From Flavobacteriales bacterium (GTDB lineage Bacteria > Bacteroidota > Bacteroidia > Flavobacteriales_E > Vicingaceae), in NCBI GenBank assembly GCA_003487525.1, contig DNDT01000134.1:3001-11537 (forward strand): 8,537 nucleotides of DNA, in the 5' to 3' direction. The position numbers and the translations under genes are program-made. Shown piece by piece: positions 1 to 5,311 of the stretch (position 1 is its first letter; each line of letters opens with the position of its first letter). The notes beneath the pieces are model-generated. The model was not told where the DNA came from. It ran no database searches and was given only the letters and a program-made list of their open reading frames with translations.

Positions 1-428
1 TTAGGCTTTTGCGCTTCTTGTCCGTGCTCCGCGCCTTCATAGACATACAGATTTTTGAAAAGGGCTCTTCCCAATCTGTTTTTTGGAAGCATACCTTTAA
101 CGGCAATTTCAACCATCGAAATCGGTTTGTTCACCAATTGATTTTTCGCTTGAGTTTTAGTCTGACCTCCGGTATATCCTGAATACCTGATGTACGTTTT
201 GTCTTCCCACTTATTTCCGGTCAGATTTATCTTTGAAGCGTTGATAACAACCACGTTATCTCCGCAATCGACATGAGGAGTGTAGTTTGTCTTGTGTTTG
301 CCACGGATAAGAGCGGCCACTTTGCTCGCCAACCTTCCTAACGTTTGTCCTTCAGCATCAATAATCAACCATTCTTTGTTGACAGTTTGAGCGTTGGCCG
401 ATACGGTCCTGTAACTTAGAGTATTCAC
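1..428 (-). CDS. rplM: 50S ribosomal protein L13 (3' end beyond window)
   Basis: L13 is an early-assembly protein of the large ribosomal subunit that binds 23S rRNA. Reading the minus strand from GTG at 428 gives 142 codons without a stop, so the last few residues lie outside the window. Visible family hallmarks are the N-terminal [23 protein letters not shown] (about residues 23-34), RGKHK, the [16 protein letters not shown] block, the LTGNKW stretch, [14 protein letters not shown] and the C-terminal [17 protein letters not shown], all typical of Bacteroidota L13. I chose GTG 428 because known Bacteroidota L13 proteins start at this (M/V)NTLSY position. An in-frame ATG at 470 would add 14 residues ([10 protein letters not shown]...) that I do not recognise from the family. 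In this phylum rplM is usually followed by rpsI, which would lie to the left of the window. The identity is certain; the start is less so. Confidence 0.96.
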   Translation of the reverse strand, partial: MNTLSYRTVSANAQTVNKEWLIIDAEGQTLGRLASKVAALIRGKHKTNYTPHVDCGDNVVVINASKINLTGNKWEDKTYIRYSGYTGGQTKTQAKNQLVNKPISMVEIAVKGMLPKNRLGRALFKNLYVYEGAEHGQEAQKP

Positions 429-484
429 CGTTTTTCTGTTTAATATTTGTAATTGCCTGTTTTTCCCCATAAAATAAGGGGGTG

Positions 485-515
485 CAAATTTATCCTTTTT
501 TTTTATTTCAACAAC
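485..515 (-). promoter_or_regulatory. Bacteroidota-type promoter of rplM
   Basis: On the minus strand, TAAATTTG (492 down to 485) matches the Bacteroidota -7 consensus TAnnTTTG exactly. GTTG (515 down to 512) lies 19 nt upstream and fits the -33 TTTG/TTG element at the usual spacing. Transcription would begin near 478-480. This gives a leader of about 50 nt if translation starts at GTG 428, or about 10 nt if it starts at ATG 470. The box lies in the 70-bp gap between kbl and rplM, so rplM can be transcribed independently of kbl. The motif match is direct; use in the cell is inferred. Confidence 0.65.
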
Positions 516-540
516 TGACTGTGATAAAATAATTGTCACT

Positions 541-1731
541 TTAATGAATCATTCCCAATTCCTTTCCAATCTTGGTGAAAGCGGCAATGGCCCGATCAAG
601 ATGTTCCATTGAATGTCCGGCTGATATCTGAACCCTTATCCTGGCTTGTTCTTTTGGTACAACCGGATAGAAGAATCCTATGACATATATGCCTTCTTCC
701 AACAGTTTATCGGCCATGATTTGAGATTTCTTGGCGTCGTAAATCATGACAGGCACGATGGGGTGAACCCCTTTTTTAATATCAAAACCGGCCTCTGTCA
801 TTTTTTGACGAAAATATTTGGTGTTTTCCTCAAGCTTATCGCGTAAATCGGTTGTCTCACTCAACATGTCAATCACCTTAATGGATGATCCGACGATAGA
901 TGGTGCAAGTGAATTCGAAAATAAATAAGGTCTTGACCGCTGCCTGAGCATATCGACTATTTCTTTTTTCGATGCGGTGAATCCTCCCATGGCACCTCCC
1001 AGTGCCTTCCCAAGGGTTCCTGTAATGATGTCGACACGGTTCATGACGTTGTTGTACTCGTGTGTTCCACGGCCGGTTTTTCCAACAAAACCGATGGCAT
1101 GGCTATCATCAACCATAACAAGGGCATTGTATTTATCTGCCAGATCGCAGATTTGATCAAGTTTGGCGATGTACCCGTCCATGGAAAATACTCCGTCGGT
1201 AACGATAACCCTGAATCTCTGGGCCTGGGCTTCTTTAAGTTGTTCCTCCAGATCCTGCATGTCTGAGTTTTTGTAGCGATACCTCTTTGCCTTGCACAAA
1301 CGCACCCCGTCAATGATTGATGCGTGGTTCAACTCATCTGAAATAATCGCATCTTCTTCTCCGAACAAGGGTTCAAACAGACCTCCATTGGCATCGAAGG
1401 CTGCCGCATATAGAATGCAATCCTCGGTACCGAGAAAGGCCGATAATTTTTGCTCAAGCTCTTTATGGATGTCTTCGGTACCGCAGATAAACCGAACCGA
1501 TGACATTCCGTATCCGCGTCTGTCAAGCATGTCTTTTGATGCCTTGATAACCTCGGGATGTGAAGAGAGTCCAAGGTAGTTGTTGGCACAGAAGTTCAGT
1601 ACTTCCTTACCTCCGGTAACCTTGATTTCCGAGCCCTGAGGCGAGGTAATTACACGTTCTCTTTTATAGAGTCCGGCCTCTTGTATCTCAGACAGTGCTG
1701 AACTCAGGTGATCTTTCATTTTTCCGTACAT
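541..1731 (-). CDS. kbl: Glycine C-acetyltransferase (2-amino-3-ketobutyrate CoA ligase)
   Basis: This PLP-dependent cytosolic enzyme cleaves 2-amino-3-oxobutyrate with CoA into glycine and acetyl-CoA, the second step of threonine breakdown after threonine 3-dehydrogenase. The 396 residues match the length of E. coli Kbl (398) and align over the whole protein. Visible motifs are [10 protein letters not shown] (46-55), SVRFICGT (78-85), FDANGGLFE (112-120), NHASIIDG (135-142, with the His that stacks on PLP), VDDSHAIGF (207-215, with the Asp that contacts the PLP pyridine nitrogen), [10 protein letters not shown] (237-246, Lys242 as the predicted Schiff-base lysine), [15 protein letters not shown] and GFFYPVVPK near the C-terminus. 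The ATG at 1731 corresponds to the E. coli start; Met5 is a possible alternative. No Shine-Dalgarno sequence is seen. The partner gene tdh is not in the window. The gene follows gdhA on the same strand across a 75-bp gap that holds a terminator. Related alpha-oxoamine synthases (BioF, serine palmitoyltransferase) are less likely, because the Kbl-specific motifs are intact. Confidence 0.96.
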   Translation of the reverse strand: MYGKMKDHLSSALSEIQEAGLYKRERVITSPQGSEIKVTGGKEVLNFCANNYLGLSSHPEVIKASKDMLDRRGYGMSSVRFICGTEDIHKELEQKLSAFLGTEDCILYAAAFDANGGLFEPLFGEEDAIISDELNHASIIDGVRLCKAKRYRYKNSDMQDLEEQLKEAQAQRFRVIVTDGVFSMDGYIAKLDQICDLADKYNALVMVDDSHAIGFVGKTGRGTHEYNNVMNRVDIITGTLGKALGGAMGGFTASKKEIVDMLRQRSRPYLFSNSLAPSIVGSSIKVIDMLSETTDLRDKLEENTKYFRQKMTEAGFDIKKGVHPIVPVMIYDAKKSQIMADKLLEEGIYVIGFFYPVVPKEQARIRVQISAGHSMEHLDRAIAAFTKIGKELGMIH

Positions 1732-1757
1732 AATTGTATTTTAGGGAGGTTAAAACT

Positions 1758-1787
1758 AAAAAAAGGAAGTATTTCTACTTCCTTTTT
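1758..1787 (-). terminator. Intrinsic terminator downstream of gdhA
   Basis: A perfect 12-bp inverted repeat, AAAAAGGAAGTA (1760-1771) and TACTTCCTTTTT (1776-1787), encloses a 4-nt loop, TTTC. Read on the minus strand, the hairpin is followed by a run of seven T, counting the last five in the stem. It starts 20 nt after the gdhA stop codon, which suits Rho-independent termination of gdhA. The flanking A/T runs also make it fairly symmetric, but no plus-strand gene ends here. Confidence 0.8.
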
Positions 1788-1806
1788 AGATTATTTGGAA
1801 ATCGCA

Positions 1807-3159
1807 TTAAACAATCCCCTGAGCGATCATGGCATCAGCAACTTTAACAAAGCCGGCGATGTTTGCCCCTTTGACGTAATTTACGCTGTTGCCTTCTTTT
1901 CCGTACTTGACACATGACTCATGTATGCTCTTCATGATTCCGTGCAATTTTTGATCAACTTCTTCCCGAGTCCAGTTCAATCGAAGAGAGTTTTGCGACA
2001 TTTCCAGACCTGATGTTGCAACACCACCTGCATTAGAAGCTTTACCAGGAGCGTAAAGAATGCCTGCGGCCTGGAATTGAACAATGGCTTCTGGTGTACT
2101 TGGCATGTTCGCACCTTCCGCAACGCACATACATTTGTTCTTCAGAAGCGCTTTAGCGTCTTTCTCATTGAGTTCGTTTTGGGTAGCACATGGTAGTGCG
2201 ATGTCACACTTAACGGTCCAGGGAGTTTTTCCTTCAACATATTCGGAGCCTTTGAATTTTTTTACATACTCACTGATTCGACCTCTTTTTTCATTTTTAA
2301 GTTCCATAACCCATGCAAGTTTTTTGGCATCTATACCATCCTTGTCATAAATGAAACCTTGAGAATCTGAAAGGGTTACTACTTTAGCACCCAATTGTGT
2401 TGCTTTTTCACATGCGTATTGAGCAACGTTTCCGGAACCTGAAATAACCACTGTTTTACCCTTGAAGCTATCTTTCTTTGTAGACAGCATTTCCTGGGCA
2501 AAATAGACAGTGCCGTAACCTGTAGCTTCCGGTCTGATCAAACTACCACCGTATGACATTCCTTTTCCGGTTAACACTCCGGTAAATTCATTTCTCAATC
2601 TTTTATACTGGCCGAACAAGAATCCGATCTCTCTTCCTCCAACTCCAATATCACCGGCTGGTACGTCAGTGTTGGGTCCGATGTGTTTTGACAATTCGGT
2701 CATGAAGCTCTGGCAAAAGCGCATTACTTCATTGTCGGATTTTCCTTTTGGATCGAAGTTAGAACCACCTTTTCCGCCACCCATTGGCAACGTGGTTAAG
2801 CTATTTTTGAAAACTTGTTCAAAGCCCAAGAATTTCAGAATGCTGAGGTTTACGGTTGGATGGAAACGAAGGCCGCCTTTGTAAGGCCCAATGGCACTAT
2901 TCATTTCAACACGGTATCCTTTGTTTACCTGTACATTTCCTTTATCGTCGAGCCAAGGTACTCTAAACATTATCACACGCTCGGGTTCAGTCATTCGCTC
3001 CAGCAATCTGCCTTTGTTGTATGCAGGATTTTTTTGCATAAAAGGTACAACCGCTTCAGCTACTTCTTCAACAGCCTGTAAAAATTCGGGTTCATTCGGA
3101 TTATTTGCAGCGACCTGGGCTACGAAATCCGATACTAGTTTTTTTGTGTTTGATGACAT
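1807..3159 (-). CDS. gdhA: Glutamate dehydrogenase, NADP-type (hexameric, small-subunit class)
   Basis: This enzyme interconverts 2-oxoglutarate plus ammonium and L-glutamate, linking nitrogen assimilation to the TCA cycle in the cytosol. At 450 residues it has the length of the hexameric class (E. coli GdhA is 447). The N-terminal substrate domain shows YKGGLRFHP (93-101, Lys94), LPMGGGKGGSNFDPKGKSD (124-142, catalytic Lys130), and the PAGDIGVGGREIGF segment (167-180) with the catalytic Asp region. The C-terminal Rossmann domain has GSGNVAQYA (241-249) followed by TLSDSQG (262-268). A Ser-Asp-Ser at the end of the second strand resembles NADPH-using enzymes such as E. coli GdhA, so the biosynthetic direction is inferred; cofactor specificity is not proven. 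The conserved GKASNAGGVATSGLEMSQN lies near the C-terminus. The ATG at 3159 gives an N-terminus of family-typical length and is preceded by ATACAAA, without a Shine-Dalgarno sequence. The gene is flanked by a -7 promoter element upstream and a hairpin terminator downstream, so it is probably monocistronic. Confidence 0.96.
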   Translation of the reverse strand: MSSNTKKLVSDFVAQVAANNPNEPEFLQAVEEVAEAVVPFMQKNPAYNKGRLLERMTEPERVIMFRVPWLDDKGNVQVNKGYRVEMNSAIGPYKGGLRFHPTVNLSILKFLGFEQVFKNSLTTLPMGGGKGGSNFDPKGKSDNEVMRFCQSFMTELSKHIGPNTDVPAGDIGVGGREIGFLFGQYKRLRNEFTGVLTGKGMSYGGSLIRPEATGYGTVYFAQEMLSTKKDSFKGKTVVISGSGNVAQYACEKATQLGAKVVTLSDSQGFIYDKDGIDAKKLAWVMELKNEKRGRISEYVKKFKGSEYVEGKTPWTVKCDIALPCATQNELNEKDAKALLKNKCMCVAEGANMPSTPEAIVQFQAAGILYAPGKASNAGGVATSGLEMSQNSLRLNWTREEVDQKLHGIMKSIHESCVKYGKEGNSVNYVKGANIAGFVKVADAMIAQGIV

Positions 3160-3194
3160 TTTGTATCAATTTAATATTGCTAAATATGGCGCGC

Positions 3195-3202
3195 CAAAAG
3201 TA
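3195..3202 (-). promoter_or_regulatory. Candidate -7 promoter element of gdhA
   Basis: The minus strand reads TACTTTTG at 3202-3195, an exact match to TAnnTTTG. It lies about 35 nt upstream of the gdhA ATG, so the leader would be roughly 30 nt. The nearest upstream TTTG (3231-3228) is 25 nt away, longer than the usual spacing of about 19, so the -33 element is weak or absent. A 10-bp palindrome, TGGCGCGCCA (3187-3196), overlaps the downstream end of the box where transcription would start. Confidence 0.5.
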
Positions 3203-3228
3203 GATAAAAAATGGACTTAGACCCTGTC

Positions 3229-3252
3229 AAAAAGGCGATTAATTTAAGCCTT
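3229..3252 (-). terminator. Weak terminator-like hairpin at the end of dprA
   Basis: On the minus strand, AAGGC (3252-3248) pairs with GCCTT (3236-3232) around an 11-nt loop that contains the dprA stop codon, and the hairpin runs into a five-T tract. The 5-bp stem is short and the loop is long, so termination is probably inefficient. It sits just before the gdhA promoter region. Confidence 0.35.
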
Positions 3253-4362
3253 GATTGAATAAACTTTTCCGGGGAGAGAAGTGATGATATTTTTAAATTC
3301 CAGTTGAAGAAGAATATTGCATAATGTGCTAATATTCAAGGCACTATGTGTAAGTAGAAAATCCATTCCAACATTGTCATTTTTTTTGATCAATTGAGCA
3401 ATTTCTTTTTCAGATTCATTGAGACATTCAAACAAATCAATTTGGATGTTCACAGGTCTTTCTGAATTGTTCCAATTCATCATTTCAATTAAATCCTGAG
3501 CGCCTTCAATCATGGCTGCACCCTGACCTTTAATCAGCGAATTACAGCCCCTTGAAAATTCATCGGAAATTCGTCCCGGAAACGCAAAAACCTCTCGGTT
3601 ATATGAATTCGATATATCGGCTGTAATGAGGGAGCCACCTTTTTCTGCAGATTCAATAACCACGGTTGCATCTGCCATTCCTGCTATTATTCTGTTACGG
3701 GAAGGAAAATTGCCAACAGTATACATGGCTTCTCTGGAGAATTCACTGATTAAGAGCCCGTTATGCTCAACTTTTTTGTACAACTCAGAGTGCTGATGAG
3801 GATAAATCCGTGTGAGATCATGCCCTAAAACTCCGATGGTATTTAAATTAGATTCAATGGCCGATTCATGGGCAGTGCCATCTATTCCCAATGCGAGCCC
3901 ACTGATTATGGTCAAATCCAGCCCTTTTAAATCTTCGATTAATTTTTTGCAGACCGATCTTCCATAACTTGTTGCTTTTCTTGTTCCAACTATGGCTAGC
4001 ATGTGTTTGCTCTCCAATGCGCCGGAACCCTTTGCGAAAATAACGAGTGGTGAGTCTGAGCACTGTTTTAGTCGAAAAGGAAAGGTAGGGTCGTAATATG
4101 TTAAAACCTGGATGTTATTTTTCCGTGCAAACTCCAACTCTTTTTCGGCGGAGACCATCGTTTGGGAATCTCTTAATTCATCTAAAACTTTCGCTGGAAT
4201 CTTGTACATAGCGTGATTCAGTGTTTTAAGTTCAAAGACTTCTTTTGCCGAACCTGCTGCGTTTATCAGCTTTCTTGCCATTGACGGTCCTATCGATTTC
4301 ATCATTGAAAGTGCGGTCATATATAGGGTCGAATCATTATTCATATGATATTTGTCATTCAT
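3244..4362 (-). CDS. dprA: DNA-processing protein DprA (Smf family)
   Basis: DprA binds single-stranded DNA entering the cytoplasm during natural transformation, protects it and loads RecA onto it. The 372-residue protein has three parts. An N-terminal helix-hairpin-helix/SAM-like region (about 15-70) contains MKSIGPSMARKLI. The Rossmann-like core (about 75-290) has IVGTRKATSYGR (124-135), ISGLALGIDGTAHESAI (153-169), VLGHDLTRIYP (178-188), LLISEF (203-208), NFPSRNRIIAGM (218-229), EKGGSLITA (240-248) and the FPGR...RGCNSLI segment (261-277). A C-terminal winged-helix-like tail (about 310-372) ends in LEFKNIITSLPGKVYSI. The length is normal for the family. The start is uncertain: ATG 4362, ATG 4344 (Met7) and Met15 are all in frame, and all precede the first conserved helix. 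It is transcribed divergently from kdsB with only 40 bp between the first possible starts. No com genes lie nearby, so competence itself is inferred from the family alone. Confidence 0.95.
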   Translation of the reverse strand: MNDKYHMNNDSTLYMTALSMMKSIGPSMARKLINAAGSAKEVFELKTLNHAMYKIPAKVLDELRDSQTMVSAEKELEFARKNNIQVLTYYDPTFPFRLKQCSDSPLVIFAKGSGALESKHMLAIVGTRKATSYGRSVCKKLIEDLKGLDLTIISGLALGIDGTAHESAIESNLNTIGVLGHDLTRIYPHQHSELYKKVEHNGLLISEFSREAMYTVGNFPSRNRIIAGMADATVVIESAEKGGSLITADISNSYNREVFAFPGRISDEFSRGCNSLIKGQGAAMIEGAQDLIEMMNWNNSERPVNIQIDLFECLNESEKEIAQLIKKNDNVGMDFLLTHSALNISTLCNILLQLEFKNIITSLPGKVYSIKA

Positions 4363-4402
4363 TCAAATTCAAGAAAGTGCTATTATTACATAAAAATCCA
4401 CT

Positions 4403-5155
4403 ATGCGTATAATCGGTATTATTCCTGCAAGGTATGCCTCCACCAGACTGCCCGGAAAACCGTTAAAGATGCTTGGAGATACATCCTTGATTATGCGTGT
4501 TTATAACCAATGTAAAAAAGCTGCTACCCTGGATGAAGTGATGGTTGCAACTGACGATCAAAGGATTGAGGAACATGTAAAGAAATGCGGAGGCAGGGTC
4601 ATCATGACTTCGGTCAATCACGAAAGTGGAACGGAACGTTGCCTGGAAGCAGTCAATGCGTTAAATGAAAAATACGATTACGTAATGAATATTCAGGGGG
4701 ATGAGCCCTTCATTTCCCCCGTTCAAATTGACCAGTTGGCCAATATTTGTGACGGAAATACGCAAATAGGAACTCTTTATAAGAGAATATCATCACAAAA
4801 GGAATTGGAAGACGAAAACATCCCTAAGGTCGTTCTTGGAGAAAATGGTAATGCGGTATATTTTTCCAGATCTCCTGTGCCTCACAGAAGAGGGATCGAA
4901 AAAAGTAAGTGGATGGAAGGCGAGGGGTATTTAAAACACATCGGTATATACGCATACCGTCTGGATATTTTGGCAACCATTGCCGGACTGAAGCCGTCTA
5001 AAGCAGAGAGAATGGAACAATTGGAGCAATTGCGTTGGTTGACGAACGGTTATGATATTCGTGCGGTCGAGACAGACATTGAAAATTTGTCGGTAGACAC
5101 GCAGGGAGACCTCGAGGATGCTATTCGATATTTAAATGAATTTAAGGCAATTTAA
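4403..5155 (+). CDS. kdsB: 3-deoxy-manno-octulosonate cytidylyltransferase (CMP-Kdo synthetase)
   Basis: KdsB activates Kdo with CTP to CMP-Kdo plus pyrophosphate in the cytosol. CMP-Kdo is the donor for adding Kdo to lipid A, so this gene indicates lipopolysaccharide in the outer membrane. The 250 residues match the family length (E. coli about 248). Motifs are IIPARYASTRLPGKPL (6-21, the nucleotide-binding loop with Arg10, Arg15 and Lys19), ESGTERC (74-80), NIQGDEPFI (96-104, with Asp100 as the predicted Mg ligand), VYFSRSPVPHRR (152-163), HIGIYAYR (179-186), MEQLEQLRWL (204-213) and SVDTQGDLE (230-238, with Asp232 as the predicted second Mg ligand). The ATG at 4403 starts right at the first beta strand, so no earlier start is needed. 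No Shine-Dalgarno sequence is seen (AAAAATCCACT precedes the ATG). It is divergent from dprA; no other lipopolysaccharide gene is present here. Confidence 0.96.
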   Translation: MRIIGIIPARYASTRLPGKPLKMLGDTSLIMRVYNQCKKAATLDEVMVATDDQRIEEHVKKCGGRVIMTSVNHESGTERCLEAVNALNEKYDYVMNIQGDEPFISPVQIDQLANICDGNTQIGTLYKRISSQKELEDENIPKVVLGENGNAVYFSRSPVPHRRGIEKSKWMEGEGYLKHIGIYAYRLDILATIAGLKPSKAERMEQLEQLRWLTNGYDIRAVETDIENLSVDTQGDLEDAIRYLNEFKAI

Positions 5156-5159
5156 TACG

Positions 5160-5167
5160 TAGTTTTG
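5160..5167 (+). promoter_or_regulatory. Candidate -7 promoter element downstream of kdsB
   Basis: TAGTTTTG matches TAnnTTTG exactly and begins 5 nt after the kdsB stop codon. I see no TTG/TTTG at the usual distance upstream. It overlaps a perfect 12-bp palindrome, TTTGTTAACAAA (5164-5175). Transcription would start near 5173, giving a leader of about 140 nt for the large gene at 5312, or a nearly leaderless message for the 43-codon ORF at 5175. In a 47%-ish GC context such an 8-mer can occur by chance, so confidence is modest. Confidence 0.4.
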
Positions 5168-5175
5168 TTAACAAA
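5164..5175. repeat. 12-bp perfect palindrome in the kdsB downstream gap
   Basis: TTTGTTAACAAA is a perfect inverted repeat without a spacer. It overlaps the candidate -7 box and ends at the A of the ATG of the small ORF. It lacks a GC-rich stem or T-run, so it is a poor terminator; an operator-like protein-binding site is possible but not shown. Confidence 0.5.
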
Positions 5176-5306
5176 TGACTATGAATAAGTTGATTAGATA
5201 CCGAAACCTATTGTATTCATTTTACGTATATTGCGATTCCAAGAATGGCCTTGTAAAGCTTGTAAATATTGACATTCAGGAAGGCGAATTGAGTACTAGT
5301 ACATAG
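5175..5306 (+). CDS. Hypothetical 43-residue small ORF
   Basis: An ATG at 5175 opens a 43-codon frame that closes with TAG at 5304-5306, five bases before the start of the large secreted protein. It begins MTMNKLIRYRNLLYSFYVYC and ends EGELSTST; Met3 at 5181 is an alternative start. The N-terminal half is basic and aromatic, with a short stretch of hydrophobic residues (LLYSFYVY) that is too short to be a clear membrane helix. The C-terminal half is polar and acidic. I do not recognise it. It fills nearly the whole gap between kdsB and the large gene, and its frame differs from that of the large gene (offset +2). It could be a real small gene, a leader ORF coupled to the downstream gene, or chance. 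Confidence 0.3.
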   Translation: MTMNKLIRYRNLLYSFYVYCDSKNGLVKLVNIDIQEGELSTST

Positions 5307-5311
5307 AAAAT

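Noticed and set aside
520..540. An imperfect hairpin GTGA...TCAC just after the kbl stop codon.
   Set aside because: The stem is four base pairs with an AT-rich loop and no following T-run on the minus strand, which is too weak to call a terminator.
1708..1917. A plus-strand frame of 69 codons preceding and overlapping the end of gdhA, and an AGGGAGGT Shine-Dalgarno-like sequence at 1743-1750.
   Set aside because: The frame is antisense to gdhA and kbl and covers the terminator. The purine-rich sequence is on the plus strand with no credible start at the right distance, and this phylum rarely uses Shine-Dalgarno sequences.
3220..3232. A 13-bp sequence, GACCCTGTCAAAA, repeated at 5648-5660.
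   Set aside because: One copy is intergenic and the other lies within a coding module. About half such a match is expected by chance in a window of this size.
5250..5266. A direct repeat CTTGTAAA spaced by one base (5250-5257 and 5259-5266) upstream of the large gene.
   Set aside because: Only two copies are present, they lie within the possible 43-codon ORF, and no further copy or symmetry supports a binding site.
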